A stretch of DNA of 64,000 nt, taken from contig NZ_KB902683.1 of assembly GCF_000379605.1 (NCBI RefSeq), positions 186-64,185 on the forward strand, given 5' to 3'. Source of the DNA: Rhizobium giardinii bv. giardinii H152. GTDB lineage: Bacteria; Pseudomonadota; Alphaproteobacteria; Rhizobiales; Rhizobiaceae. Under the pieces are notes generated by a model. The model was given only the letters and a program-made list of their open reading frames with translations. It did no database searches and was not told where the DNA came from. The position numbers and the translations under genes are program-made. Below are positions 26,557 to 36,900 of this stretch, piece after piece. The stretch's first letter is position 1; every line of letters begins with the position of its first letter.

Positions 26557-26952
26557 ATGAAGACCAAACTGATCACCATTGGTGTCGTATTTTTCGGAAC
26601 GTTCGCGGCGGCGGCTTCCGCCCAGGAGGGCGCCACGACCGGCATGATCGGCGGTGCTGCAACGGGTGCCATTGTCGGCGGTCCGGTGGGTGCCGGCGTC
26701 GGCGCTGTGGTTGGCGCCGTTGCCGGGAGCGCGCTTGAGCGGCCGCCGGAAAAGGTCATAACCTATGTGCAGCAGCAGCCAGTCCAGCAGTCTGTTGTCG
26801 TCCAGCAGCCCATCGTCGTCGGCAAGCCGCTGCCTCGCGACGTCGTGCTGATGCCAGTCGCCGAAGATCCCCGATACTCTTACACGATCGTCAACGATCA
26901 GCGCGTCATCGTCGATCCAAAGACCTACACCGTCGTGCAGGTCCTCCAGTAG
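26557..26952 (+). CDS. DUF1236 domain protein, exported
   Basis: A 131-residue exported protein. MKTKLITIGVVFFGTFAAAA and SAQ form a signal peptide; a Gly/Ala-rich stretch (GGAATGAIVGGPVGAGVGAV) follows, then a Gln-rich linker and the DUF1236 core VVVGKPLPRDVVLMPVAED and YTIVNDQRVIVDPKTYTVVQ. The AAGGAG site precedes the ATG at 26557. The family is widespread in rhizobia and has no known activity. The glycine-zipper-like segment suggests membrane association. Confidence 0.82.
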   Translation: MKTKLITIGVVFFGTFAAAASAQEGATTGMIGGAATGAIVGGPVGAGVGAVVGAVAGSALERPPEKVITYVQQQPVQQSVVVQQPIVVGKPLPRDVVLMPVAEDPRYSYTIVNDQRVIVDPKTYTVVQVLQ

Positions 26953-27033
26953 CAGGGGCCATGCCCTTGGGCAGCGGCTCAATGCCGCTGCCGTTCCAAC
27001 CTCGCGCAATTACATCCAAGTCAGGAGAGAGTG

Positions 27034-27216
27034 ATGATATCCCACGACGAATCGCGAAAATCCGACCTGTCCGTCACCGGACTGTGCCTTTGCATCAGCG
27101 CAGCGATGGTGGCCATCGGCCTCCTTCTCGTGGCCGCCCACAATATCGAGGAGACCAAGCAGACCGCAAAGGTCTTTGTGCCCGCCACACTCTCCCAATC
27201 CAACTTGTCGAAATAG
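27034..27216 (+). CDS. Small single-span membrane protein
   Basis: A 60-residue ORF, MISHDESRKSDLSVTGLCLC, with one hydrophobic helix (about 16-36, ending LLLVAAHNIEE) and a short periplasmic-type tail. AGGAGAGAGTG lies upstream of the ATG. No family is recognised. It sits in the same direction as DUF1236 and the BA14K-like gene and may share their transcript. Confidence 0.55.
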   Translation: MISHDESRKSDLSVTGLCLCISAAMVAIGLLLVAAHNIEETKQTAKVFVPATLSQSNLSK

Positions 27217-27264
27217 CCTTGGCCAGCGGCCGAAATACGCGGCGCTGATCAACTAAGGAGCTGC

Positions 27265-27924
27265 GTGAGTGGGAACGAAGTCATGAGAGAGGTCTTCCTG
27301 CCCCTGGTGAGAATCGCTTTGTTGCTGACACTCTTTGCCGGAAGCCTCGGTGCGATTTCCTCCATCCTGCCGGAGCCAAAGCCGCACCGCTTCGACAATA
27401 TCAACGCCCCATCCCTCTGGACCGCCCATCCGGTGAAGGTCAATCGCAGCGCACGGCAATTCGAGCGTCTTCCCCCCTTGAACGTGGGCCCCCACGACGT
27501 CCGGCCCGCACAAGCAGCCTCAGACGACGGCAGCGAGATGCAGGCAATAGACATGGCAGACGACAGCCTCGAATGGAATGCGGTTGACCACACTGTGGTC
27601 ACCGGAGCGGTGGAAGTGTCGACGGACGGGGACGGTCAGGCAGCGATGGAATGGTGCCGCCATCGCTACAGGTCCTATCGGGCGGCCGACAACAGCTATC
27701 AGCCCTACAATGGACCGCGCCGCCAGTGTCAACCACCGTTCGTCCCGCGCACCGACGCGAGTGATGGTGCGCCCCTGGCCGAGGAAGCGGCCGCTCATGG
27801 TGATGACTTGCACGGGCAATGGTGCGGCTCGGTATCGTTCCTACGACGCCCGGGACAATACCTATCGCTCTTATGGTGGCGGGCGGCGAACCTGCCGATC
27901 ACCTTACATTTGAGGTCGCGATAA
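27265..27924 (+). pseudogene. BA14K-like two-module protein gene with a +1 frameshift
   Basis: A GTG start with an ideal AAGGAG site opens a protein with an N-terminal hydrophobic segment (LVRIALLLTLFAGSLGAISS) and a BA14K motif, EWCRHRYRSYRAADNSYQPY and GPRRQCQPP (about residues 128-153). A second BA14K motif, ARYRSYDARDNTYRSYGGG and RRTCRSPY, is read only in the +1 frame, ending at 27913. The first frame keeps WC just before the break at about 27826 and then runs to a non-homologous tail that stops at 27922-27924. One inserted base at about 27826 explains this. It is either a recent frameshift or a sequence error. Confidence 0.7.
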
Positions 27925-27926
27925 TC

Positions 27927-28079
27927 GTGGCTCGCCTGCAGAAGTTATTTGGCGACCTCGGACCAATGTCACCCTCCCCATCGGACCAAAGGCTGAAGCA
28001 GGCGGATTGGTTTCAGGCCACTATGCGCCGAAACCAGGCTCGACTTTCAGCGGGCGAGACAATGACGGAGGGTCAGTGA
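27927..28079 (+). CDS. Possible small protein overlapping the next gene start
   Basis: A 50-residue frame from a GTG at 27927 (reading VARLQKLFGDLGPMSPSPSD, then QRLKQADWFQATMRRNQARL) ends in TGA that overlaps the ATG of the next gene (TGATG). The coupling is suggestive, but the start is weakly supported and no family is recognised. Confidence 0.3.
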   Translation: MARLQKLFGDLGPMSPSPSDQRLKQADWFQATMRRNQARLSAGETMTEGQ

Positions 28080-28507
28080 TGCAGATGAGCGCCGAGCCGC
28101 TAGGGTGGATTTTTCTGGAGGGCCTTCAACCTATCGCGCTTGATCGCGAATTCGTTTCCATCGAGTTCGAACTCGCGTTTGCCGTCAACGTTCGAACCGT
28201 GTTGCTACATGTCAATGCCACGCCCGCTTGTCGACGATTTGCCGACATCGCCATCAACGCCGCGGTCAATTACAGCTGTGTCCGCCACAGCGGAAAAACA
28301 GGCCGCGTTCTCGCCGATGCCCACCGCGCGATCGATGAGGCGTTGTGGCGTTTCATGTCCGAGTTGCGCAAGTGTAAAGTGAAACCGGACGCTGTGGCCG
28401 AAATCTCGGTGCCTTCGACCCAGTTGACGTATCACCGGCGCGCGACAAATCGCCCGCTACGTGGAACGTCTCGACTGCCAGCCAGCGCCAGCACAAGGAC
28501 GGCATAG
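28079..28507 (+). CDS. Hypothetical protein
   Basis: A 142-residue protein starting MQMSAEPLGWIFLEGLQPIA after GGAGGGTC. It contains FELAFAVNVRTVLLHVNATP and a helical segment DAHRAIDEALWRFMSELRKC. No domain is recognised, and the C-terminal 40 residues are Arg/Thr/Ser-rich. The 12-bp hairpin directly downstream supports a transcription unit ending here. Cytoplasmic by appearance. Confidence 0.5.
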   Translation: MQMSAEPLGWIFLEGLQPIALDREFVSIEFELAFAVNVRTVLLHVNATPACRRFADIAINAAVNYSCVRHSGKTGRVLADAHRAIDEALWRFMSELRKCKVKPDAVAEISVPSTQLTYHRRATNRPLRGTSRLPASASTRTA

Positions 28508-28514
28508 AAGTAAG

Positions 28515-28547
28515 GCCCGAGCGGTGTGCGAGAATCACCGCCCGGGC
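28515..28547 (+). terminator. 12-bp hairpin after 28.1 kb gene
   Basis: GCCCGAGCGGTG (28515-28526) and CACCGCCCGGGC (28536-28547) pair with one mismatch. It starts 8 nt after the stop codon of the hypothetical gene. No T-run follows. Confidence 0.5.
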
Positions 28548-28877
28548 CCTCGTCGCTGTGCCACTAATGATGGCAGCGACGTATAGAGGCTTTGTGAGGG
28601 GATCGACAAAAACCTCCAGCCGATCGATCGAAGGTTTGCGGTTTCTGATCGGTGATTTACTTTAGCATTCAGGAATATATGTGCAATATCAACACCTATA
28701 TCAGCGTTGATGATGCAAACGCCCAAATGTGGACGTCTTGGGCTAAGGTCCTACGCCTCCCGGATGAACAAGGGGCTTCCCATCTCCAGACCGGCAAACG
28801 AGCGCCCTGCCGGTTCCGCTGCTTCTCGGCCGAAGTCCGCCTCCGGCCGATCGACAGTTTCACGGTAGCTCTGCCGT
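28548..28877. other. Spacer between convergent transcripts
   Basis: These 330 bases hold an AT-rich part (28640-28720) with no ribosome-site-backed gene. It lies between a rightward and a leftward gene, so it is most likely 3' untranslated sequence. Confidence 0.35.
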
Positions 28878-29333
28878 TCAATAGGGAGAGTTGCACTGGC
28901 GGCGTGGACCGTAGTTCGGTTGATAGGTGTTGTCGTAAGCCCGGTAGCTGCGGTAGCGGATTGCGCACCATTCCACATGGCTGCCACCGTAACGGGCCGG
29001 TCGCTCGGCAACCGCCCCTCCAATAATCGCGCCGGCGGTAAACGCGGCGAGCGGAAACCACATTCCGTTGTAGTGGCGATAGCCGCGCCGGCGTTCGTAG
29101 TAGCCACGGTGGCCGTTGTAATAGGCCTCGTTACCGCGGCGGTAGAATCCATGACGTCTGCGCCAGTCGTCGCCGTCCCGGCTGCGATATTGAACGACGT
29201 CGACATCTGGCGCCGGTTGAGCGATTTGGGTGGGTCGCATGGTGACGAATGCTTGTGATGGAGTGAACGAGGTGGCTAACATAGCCACCGACAGCGCCAA
29301 GGGCGCGATTTTGAACCTTGAGACTTGCATCAT
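28878..29333 (-). CDS. BA14K family envelope protein
   Basis: A 151-residue exported protein. [19 protein letters not shown] and [10 protein letters not shown] form a signal peptide. The middle is Tyr/Arg/Gly-rich ([20 protein letters not shown]), followed by a membrane-spanning or glycine-zipper segment ([12 protein letters not shown]) and the conserved BA14K C-terminus [20 protein letters not shown] and [12 protein letters not shown]14K of Brucella is an immunoreactive, lectin-like protein linked to envelope integrity; rhizobial versions are common. AGGAAGG precedes the ATG pair. Related to the frameshifted gene at 27.3 kb. Confidence 0.88.
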   Translation of the reverse strand: MMQVSRFKIAPLALSVAMLATSFTPSQAFVTMRPTQIAQPAPDVDVVQYRSRDGDDWRRRHGFYRRGNEAYYNGHRGYYERRRGYRHYNGMWFPLAAFTAGAIIGGAVAERPARYGGSHVEWCAIRYRSYRAYDNTYQPNYGPRRQCNSPY

Positions 29334-29788
29334 TTAGCCTTCCTGTTCAGCGGAATAATTTCACGCATGGTGACGAACGGGTTGTAGCGGCCCGATGTTC
29401 CACACCTGCCAAGGTCTCGGACCTTTGCGCATTGGGTATACGACTTTGGTCCGACGGGTATTGCGCCGGTTGCGAAGGAGACAGATTGAGCAAGCGCGCC
29501 GGCCGTTGTTACGCCCGCCAGGCCGCCGGAATCGGCAGATCCTTTTGAACCAGGAATGCAAAGTGATAACAACGATCTTCGTGGACGGTTTAACGAAGAG
29601 ACCTCGGCCATCCGCGAGGGTGAAGATTAAAAGTAGCCCGCTTGAGAACGGAGATCGGGTTCAAAGCGGGCATCCTCAAGAGTTGCCGACGATGCCAGCA
29701 AGTTGTGCGCATCGCGGCGCTCCACGCATTGGCTTCGAACTAGATCCGCATTGGCGCGTTAATAGGCACCGATTTGCGGAGGACTGAC
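29334..29788. other. Divergent promoter region
   Basis: About 455 bases upstream of the BA14K gene (left) and the iron-permease-like gene (right). A leftward frame of 93 codons (29330-29611) ends in TGA overlapping the BA14K ATG and contains a hydrophobic stretch, but has no ribosome site. I do not call it. Confidence 0.35.
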
Positions 29789-30145
29789 GTGAACGACTTT
29801 CTCTTTCGAATGGCGGATTTTCTTTCCCGCCCTCCAGGCTTTTATTTCGTGATCGCGGCGATGGTGGGCAGCACCGCCCTGGTGCCGTTCGGCTTTACAA
29901 ACGTCGTCACCTATGCACTGTCGGTCGCGGCAATCGTGATCACCAGCATCGTGTTGATCCAGGGCTATCGCGACACCGCGGCAATCCACGCCAAGCTCGA
30001 CGAAATCATCGTATCGATGCGTGAGACCCGCAACGAGGTCGTCGGCCTCGAACATGAACAGCCCGAGCGCATCGCGGCGGCGGTCGAGCGGCTCGAACAG
30101 GAAGCGGACGAGCAAAACCCGACTCCTCGGCAGAGCGCCATATAG
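29789..30145 (+). CDS. Low-affinity iron permease family small membrane protein
   Basis: A 118-residue protein read from a GTG with GGAGG seven bases upstream. It has two membrane helices (FYFVIAAMVGSTALVPFGF and VVTYALSVAAIVITSIVLIQ) and a cytoplasmic tail AIHAKLDEIIVSMRETRNEV with VGLEHEQPERI, the layout of the bacterial short 'low affinity iron permease' family. Actual iron transport by these short bacterial proteins is not established. The acidic coiled-coil-like tail may mediate assembly. A terminator with a T-run follows. Confidence 0.75.
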   Translation: MNDFLFRMADFLSRPPGFYFVIAAMVGSTALVPFGFTNVVTYALSVAAIVITSIVLIQGYRDTAAIHAKLDEIIVSMRETRNEVVGLEHEQPERIAAAVERLEQEADEQNPTPRQSAI

Positions 30146-30198
30146 CGGACGTGTAGAGGCTCGACGCCGGCGCCGTTCGGTGCGCCAGTCCAGCGGTA

Positions 30199-30224
30199 CC
30201 GACGCGGAGACGGTCGGCTTTTTT
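30199..30224 (+). terminator. Intrinsic terminator with T-run
   Basis: A short stem CCGAC (30199-30203) and GTCGG (30213-30217) is followed by CTTTTTT (30218-30224). It lies 54 nt after the stop codon of the permease-like gene. The stem is short but the T-run is clear. Confidence 0.5.
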
Positions 30225-30271
30225 GCTCGGGAGGGTTCCCGGTAAGCGTCGGAGACGCCTCCTCGGAAGGC

Positions 30272-30457
30272 TTAGGCTGCGAAGGCGATACGTTGTGTCA
30301 CAAGCGCTCTGATAGCTTCGCGCGCTTCGGCCGCCGACGAAAAGGGTCTGCCATCGAGCTCCATCACATCGTATTTTACTGCCATGAAGGCAAGGCCGCC
30401 ATCACGCGGTATGAGAACGCCAACCGGAATACCCTGGTATTCGACAACCTGCTTCAT
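30272..30457 (-). CDS. Small conserved hypothetical protein
   Basis: A 61-residue protein, MKQVVEYQGIPVGVLIPRDG, then GLAFMAVKYDVMELDGRPFS and SAAEAREAIRALVTQR. It has a beta-rich start and a C-terminal helix, with GGAGATTTCA upstream. I associate this short protein with other rhizobial replicons, but no domain or function is known. It reads like a small adaptor or DNA-binding module rather than an enzyme. Confidence 0.6.
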   Translation of the reverse strand: MKQVVEYQGIPVGVLIPRDGGLAFMAVKYDVMELDGRPFSSAAEAREAIRALVTQRIAFAA

Positions 30458-31092
30458 CACTGAAATCTCCGTTCATGGCGCAATACTGATTGGCACGGAT
30501 ACGAGCGGACGCGGTTTGCGTCTCATAGAAATGAGAGAATTGAAAATATTCCAGATATCGGTCCCAGCTCTAAAAGTACATGACATGTCCGGTTTGTCAA
30601 TTCGGGGATCGCCGGTCGTAGAATGAAATTTCATTAGTATGATATTTGACGACCATTCTGGGAACTCTGTTCTCTTTTGACCTATTGCGGCGCAACATAT
30701 TTCCGTGCGGCGCAATAGACCCTGCGGGGCGGATTTTGCCTGCTGTCGCGAGTTTCGCGATTGCGTCGTCGCGCCCACCGAGCTCAGGGGCCCGGCCAGC
30801 AGCGTCGCGTCTACAGACGTTCTGAAGGTCGGTATGAAGATTGTCGTTGCGCCCGACATCGACCAAGAGGAGCGGAATACCAGACAGAAGCGGGAAGAAT
30901 GTCAGCTCGAAGATCGGGGTCCACCAGCCAGATGCCGGGCCTGGTTCCTCCTCCCCTTTGGCGCTTTGGGTTTGATCCCCGACGAGCACATCGTCGACAA
31001 GCACCCCCTCAGCACGGCAACCGGCACAAGACGATGGCCTTGGCACAGCGAGGGATGGCATTCGCCCAAAGGAAGATTGAAGCCAATGATAC
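30458..31092. other. 635-bp region without a supported gene
   Basis: Several open frames cross this stretch on both strands, one with a hydrophobic segment (IFELTFFPLLSGIPLLLVDV, minus strand), but none has a ribosome site or family resemblance. It may contain a decayed gene. Confidence 0.35.
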
Positions 31093-32085
31093 TCACCTTG
31101 GAACGGCCCAACTTCGATTGACGAAGTCGACACGCACCCCTGGCCTGACCATCCCGGCTAGCTCTTCCGCGTCCCAGTTTGTCAGCCGCACGCAACCGTG
31201 CGATCCAACCTTGTCGATAAGCTTAGGCTCAGGTGTCCCATGTATTCCATAAGTCGGTTCGGTCAGATCGATCCAAACGCTGCCAACCGGACCGTTTGGT
31301 CCTTTTGGAATCGTCAGGATCTTGTCATTGTTCCCCTGTTTGAAGTTGAGCTTGGGGTTGTATCTGTATACCGGCATCCTTGCGACGCCCTTGACCTTGT
31401 GCCTGCCTGAGGGCGCCGGATTATCCTCACTTCCGATCGTCGCGGGATACACTGCAAGCAGTGATCCATCCTCGGCATAGGCCAGCACCTGCCCTGCCTT
31501 TTTGTTGACCTCGATTCTCTTCGCCTTTCCATCCCTTAGAGGACCGGGGTTCACGACCCACACCGTATCACCAGACAGGAACTGCGAAACTGGATTGAGT
31601 GCTTTCACAAGATCAATATCCATGTGGAACCGCTCGGATAACTTCTCCGCAACGCTGGTATATCCGAGGCTCTCCATCTTTGCCTTCTCGCCATAGTCTT
31701 CAGGAATTCTGTCAACGAGGCCCGTGGCATCCTCTGCCGAGACGACGTAGCTCGCAACGACGGGGCCAGGGTCTTCCAATCGGGCGACGACATCCCGATC
31801 CAGCTTCCCATCGACAGGAAGACTGTTCATGGCTTCAAAGCCGGCCACCGCCTTGCTGAGGTTCTCGCCATACAAGCCATCGATCACGCCTGGAGACGAA
31901 CCCGCACGGTCGAGCAGGACCTGAAGACGGACGATCGCGGGGTCGGGATCTGCGAGCGCGGGCGCCTCTGCCCCGATGGTAGCGATCGAAGCGCTATCGA
32001 TCGCTTCGGGAAGGAGTTCGCGCGCCGCAGTATCGCCAACGGATATGGCCAGAACGAGCAGTTGCATCGGCAGGGCAGCTTTCAT
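31093..32085 (-). CDS. L,D-transpeptidase with peptidoglycan-binding domain
   Basis: A 330-residue exported protein (signal-like MKAALPMQLLVLAISVGDTA). An N-terminal peptidoglycan-binding domain (IVRLQVLLDRAGSSPGVIDG and LYGENLSKAVAGFEA) leads to a YkuD catalytic domain: PSGRHKVKGVARMPVYRYNP, TYGIHGTPEPKLID and the active-site block SHGCVRLTNWDAEELAGMV with the catalytic Cys (298) and His (296). Such enzymes form 3-3 cross-links or attach proteins in the peptidoglycan, and rhizobia carry many. The Met at 32127 is an alternative start. Confidence 0.9.
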   Translation of the reverse strand: MKAALPMQLLVLAISVGDTAARELLPEAIDSASIATIGAEAPALADPDPAIVRLQVLLDRAGSSPGVIDGLYGENLSKAVAGFEAMNSLPVDGKLDRDVVARLEDPGPVVASYVVSAEDATGLVDRIPEDYGEKAKMESLGYTSVAEKLSERFHMDIDLVKALNPVSQFLSGDTVWVVNPGPLRDGKAKRIEVNKKAGQVLAYAEDGSLLAVYPATIGSEDNPAPSGRHKVKGVARMPVYRYNPKLNFKQGNNDKILTIPKGPNGPVGSVWIDLTEPTYGIHGTPEPKLIDKVGSHGCVRLTNWDAEELAGMVRPGVRVDFVNRSWAVPR

Positions 32086-32198
32086 GGAAGACAAATGGCC
32101 GGCATCCGAACTTGTTCCATCGTGCAACTGGTTTGAGCTTCTCCATATTTCTCAAGCTCGCTTGAAGCCCCCGCTTCAGATATGAGACGCGGACAATT

Positions 32199-33908
32199 TC
32201 ATTTGTAGGATTGTTTAACGCTGCTCTCCGGTGACGCTTCGGATGCGAACGATCGAGAGAGTGCCGCAATCAACTGATCCTGTGAAAACGGTTTGCTCAG
32301 CCGGAGTATATCTGGCAGTTCGATGCCGCCAGGCAGTTCGACGTAACCGGAAGCCAAGATGACGGGCATTCCAGGATAGGAGATTTTGATTTGTGCAGCG
32401 AGTTCGCTGCCCGTCATACCTGGCATGGCATGATCAGTGATGACGAGATCGAAGTTTTGGTTACGTGCTAATGCAGCCAGTGCATCCCTACCAGAACTAA
32501 CTTCCGTGACCCTGTGCCCTAGGTCCTCGAGCATCGCCGCAGTGCCCATGCTGACCAAGGCGTCATCGTCGACCACGAGAATGGTCCGGGAGACCTGGTC
32601 GCCTTCTTCTACTGGCGCCTCGTCTTCCGCGACAGGACTTTGGTAGGGGATTTGGCCCGCAACGGGTAGCCAGAGATCTACTGCGGTGCCCCCGCTGGGC
32701 TTGCTGGACAGGACAAGCGTCCCACCGGATTGAGCAGCCAAACCCTGGACCATTGACAAGCCGAGTCCGGTTCCCTTGCCCGTTCCCTTTGTCGTGAAGA
32801 AGGGTTCCGTGGCTCTGGCCAGAGTGTCCTCATCCATACCGCAGCCGGTGTCAGCTACCCGGATCCGGATATAGTTGCCGGGCTCGAGTTTGAGTTTCGC
32901 TCCTTCCTGACGAACGGTTTCTGGAACAGCGAAAATCGTGACCGTACCGCCTTCCGTCATGGCGTCGCGGGAATTTATGACCAGATTGAGCAAGGCCAAT
33001 TCAAGTTGGTTTGTATCGACCAAGACCCAGGGCAAGTCATCGGGTAACTCGCTCCGGAGCCGGATGCCGGGGCCCATGGCACGCCGGAGCAGGTCTTCCA
33101 TGCCGGTAACGACGCGGATGATATCGACGGCCTGCGGTTTCAATTCCTGTCGGCGAGCAAAGGCTAAAAGGCGTTGCGTCAACGCCGCTCCGCGCTCGGC
33201 AGCCTGGATGGCGTTGTTAAGCAACCGGCGACTGCGATCGTCGCCGTCCGACAGGCGCTTACTGAGGAGCTCGAGGCTACTCAGAGCTGCCATCAGAAGG
33301 TTATTGAAGTCGTGAGCGACGCCGCCCGTCAACTGACCGATGGTGTCCAGTTTCTGCGCTTCGAACAGCTGGGCAAGGGCTTCTTCCCGCTCGCGTGTCC
33401 GCTCTTCTATCCGATATTCGAGCTGCTCATTCAGCGCGGCCAATTGGGACGAGGACGCCTGAAGTTCGGCAGTACGATCGGCGACCCGTTGCTCAAGCTG
33501 CGCGTTGAACCGCTCCAGTTGGCGGGTCTTGCGGTACAGTTCCGCGAAGATCTTGACCTTCGCCCGCAGCAATTCCGGCACGACCGGGACGGACACGTAA
33601 TCCACTGCTCCGGCTTCGTAACCGCGCAGGCGGTCAGGCTCGGCCATCATTACGGCGGAAACGAAGATAATCGCCGTCTTCTGGTAGCGCGGGTGCTCGC
33701 GGATCATTGCGACAAGTTCAAATCCGTCCTGGTCGGGCATGCATACATCGACGAGGATGACAGCTATTTCCGTTCTCAGAAGATGTTCGAGGGCCTCGCG
33801 GCCTGATTTCGCCTTGATGAGATTTTCGCCCAGCTCCTGAAGGATAACCTCATAGCTGAGAAGTTTTGCGGGTTGGTCGTCGACGAGCAGGATGTTGACC
33901 GGGTCCAT
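32199..33908 (-). CDS. REC-histidine kinase-REC hybrid signalling protein
   Basis: A 569-residue cytoplasmic protein. Order: receiver domain (phospho-Asp54 in VILVDVCMPDQDG), a coiled coil (about 120-190), a histidine kinase with H199 in GGVAHDFNNLL (HWE-like/HisKA), N box VINSRDAMTEGG, G1 VADTGCGMDE and G2 GTGKGTGLGLS, then a C-terminal receiver (Asp492 in LVITDHAMPGMTG). No membrane segment. AGGAAAGTGAG precedes the ATG at 33908. It starts 10 nt after the stop of the poly-HAMP kinase gene, so the two form an operon and probably a phosphorelay. Confidence 0.9.
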   Translation of the reverse strand: MDPVNILLVDDQPAKLLSYEVILQELGENLIKAKSGREALEHLLRTEIAVILVDVCMPDQDGFELVAMIREHPRYQKTAIIFVSAVMMAEPDRLRGYEAGAVDYVSVPVVPELLRAKVKIFAELYRKTRQLERFNAQLEQRVADRTAELQASSSQLAALNEQLEYRIEERTREREEALAQLFEAQKLDTIGQLTGGVAHDFNNLLMAALSSLELLSKRLSDGDDRSRRLLNNAIQAAERGAALTQRLLAFARRQELKPQAVDIIRVVTGMEDLLRRAMGPGIRLRSELPDDLPWVLVDTNQLELALLNLVINSRDAMTEGGTVTIFAVPETVRQEGAKLKLEPGNYIRIRVADTGCGMDEDTLARATEPFFTTKGTGKGTGLGLSMVQGLAAQSGGTLVLSSKPSGGTAVDLWLPVAGQIPYQSPVAEDEAPVEEGDQVSRTILVVDDDALVSMGTAAMLEDLGHRVTEVSSGRDALAALARNQNFDLVITDHAMPGMTGSELAAQIKISYPGMPVILASGYVELPGGIELPDILRLSKPFSQDQLIAALSRSFASEASPESSVKQSYK

Positions 33909-33918
33909 CTCACTTTCC

Positions 33919-36900
33919 TCAACGATGCAACCACATCCGCAGCGCAGAAAGCAACTGCTCGGTATTGACCGGCTTGGCGAGATAGTCCGAAGCTCCCGCC
34001 TCCAGACATTTCTCGCGATCACCTTTCATAGCCTTTGCCGTAAGGGCGACAATAGGAAGACGGCGGAAAGCTGGATTCGACCGGATCACCTGCATTGTTT
34101 CATATCCATCCATGCCTGGCATCATAATGTCCATAAGCACGATGGCAACGCCGGGTTGTGCGTTGATTACAGCGATCGCCTCATTGCCCGTTGTTGCCGT
34201 CAGGACTTTCATACCGCGCCGTTCCAGAACACTGCTGAGCGCGAAGATGTTGCGCGCATCGTCATCGACGAGCAGAACCGTTTCTCCGACCAGATCATCG
34301 TCGGAACCGTGCAGCCGTTCCAGCATCGCCTGCTTTGCGAGCGGCAGATCAGAAACGACCCGGTGCAGGAACAGTGCTGTTTCATCGAGCAAGCGGTCGG
34401 GTGACTCGACCCCTTTCACCACCACACTGCGCGCCATGGAATGGAGTTGGGCGTCCTCCTCGAGAGAAAGCTCGCGCCCAGTGAATACGACAACTGGAAT
34501 GTCACCGATCGCGGCATCATCACGAATACACTCCAATACATCAAATCCCGTCATATCCGGCAGCTTGAGATCGAGCACAATGCAATCTGGCGAAGTCTCG
34601 CGAAGGAATTCCAGCGCCTTCGTCCCGGTATCCACGCTCACGATATCGATATCATCATGACCGAGGAGTTCGGTCACGCCGAAACGCTCGCCCTCGTTGT
34701 CCTCGACAAGCAGAAGGCGCTTGCGCCGCGGCTGCGCATAGTCTTTGAGCTTTGCGAGTGCTTGAGTCAGTCCCTCGCTGGTGGTCGGCTTGGTTATGAA
34801 GGCAAAAGCACCCCGGGCGAGTCCGTGCTGCCGGTCCTCGTCCTGCGTCACGATTTGCACGGGAATGTGACGCGTGGTTGGGTCTTGCTTGAGCTGGCTG
34901 AGGACGGTCCAGCCGAGCATGTCAGGAAGAAAAACATCGAGCGACACGGCCGTCGGTCGATACTCGCGCGCGAGCGCCAATGCATCCGCGCCGCGCATGG
35001 CGACAAGAACCTTGAAACCGTTGTCCCTGGCCAGGTCGACCAGCACGCTGGCATAATGCGGGTCGTCTTCTACAATCAGCAAGACAGCATCGCCAGCTTT
35101 AATCTGGTGGCGATCGTCGTGAATTTGCTCAGAGGGATTATCGCCCAGCAGGCCAGTGGCAAGCGCCGCGATAGAAACGGCAGCAGCATCGGTTATGCTG
35201 GGTCGCATCGCGATCGGCGTGGCACCGATAAATGTCTGAGGCAGATAGAGCGTGAATGTGCTGCCAACACCCGGAGCGCTTCGGAGTTGGATTTCGCCGC
35301 CAAGAAGGTTTGCGAGTTCGCGGCTGATCGCAAGCCCGAGCCCGGTGCCACCGTATTTTCGGCTGGTCGATGCGTCTGCTTGCTGGAAAGCTTCGAAAAT
35401 GATGCGCTGTTTTTCCGGCGGGATGCCGATGCCCGTGTCAGTCACTTCGAACGCCACGACGGACGGTGCGTGTCGAAGGGATGGATGGTCGGGACTCCAT
35501 CCAAACGTCACCGGCGAGACTTTAAGTTTGATCCCCCCGTAATCGGTGAACTTGAACGCGTTGGAGAGCAGGTTCTTTAGAATTTGCTGTAACCGCTTGG
35601 AATCCGTGACGATGCTGCGATCCAGATCTGGCGTAAGCTCCACCTCAAAGGAGAGCTTGCGGTTATCGGCCTCATGACGGAATGGCCTGGTCATCAAATC
35701 GAGGAGGCTGTTGAAGAAGATTTCCTCAGCGTCGACGGACACCGTCCCTGACTCGATCTTCGACAAATCTAGAATGTCACTGATAAGATTGAGCAGATCC
35801 GTGCCTGCGCTATGGATGGTACGGGCGAACTCGACCTGCTTGCCCGAAAGATTGCCGTCTGGGTTTTCGCCCAATTGCTGGCCAAGGATAAGGATCGAGT
35901 TCAGAGGAGTGCGAAGTTCGTGCGACATGTTGGCCAAAAACTCGGACTTGTATTTCGAGGTCAGCGCCAGCTCCGTTGCTTTCTCCTCCAGAGCGCGGCG
36001 GGCCTGCTCGATCTCCTGGTTCTTGGCTTCCACCTCGACGTTGCGCTCGGCGAGCTGCTGCGCCTTTTGTTCAAGCTGTTCATTGGTTTGCTGCAGCTCG
36101 CGTTGCTGGGTCTGGAGTTCAGTCGCAAGCTGCTGCGACTGTTTCAGAAGTCCTTCGGTCTGCATCGTCGCTTCAATGGAGTTGAGCACGATGCCGATGG
36201 ACGTGGTCAGTTGATCGAGGAAAGACAGCTGCAGGTCGGTGAAGTTTCCGATGGAAGCAAGTTCGATGACTGCCTTGACCTGCCCCTCCGACAATACGGG
36301 CAGCACGATTGCGCTTCGCGGGCGCGCCTTGAACACGCCTGAGCCGATTGGTACGGTGTTTTTCGGCATGTCGGTGATGAGGATGCGCCGCGCATCCTGT
36401 GCGCACTGGCCGATCAACCCTTGGCCCATCTGGAGCCGATCGGGGTGACCTTTGAAGGCATCGTCAGCATAGGTGGAAAGCAGCCGCAGACTCGACAAAT
36501 CGCCTTCCGCCTCGACCTGATAAATCACTCCATGCTGCGCCCCGACAAGTTGCGCCAGTTCTGACAGCAGCATGCGCCCGACTGTGGACAGATCCCGCTG
36601 ACCTTGAAGCATATTTGTAAAGCGAGCGAGGTTGGTCTTAAGCCAATCTTGTTCGGTATTGCGCTCCGTCGTCAAGCGCAGATTACCGATCATCGTGTTG
36701 ATGTTGTCCTTGAGCTCTGCAACTTCACCACGGGCCTCAACCTGGATCGATCGCGTCAAGTCGCCTTTTGTGACCGCGGTCGCGACCTCGGCGATGGCAC
36801 GGACCTGGGTCGTCAGATTGGCCGCAAGGAGGTTGACATTGCCGGTCAAATCCTTCCAGGTACCGGCCGTGCCGGGTACGTTCGCCTGCCCCCCGAGCCG

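Noticed and set aside
29330..29611. 93-codon leftward frame whose stop overlaps the BA14K start
   Set aside because: The overlap is suggestive, but there is no ribosome site and the start codon is not supported.
34441..35580. 379-codon rightward frame inside the poly-HAMP kinase gene
   Set aside because: Antisense shadow; no ribosome site or family resemblance, whereas the minus strand encodes clear receiver and kinase domains.
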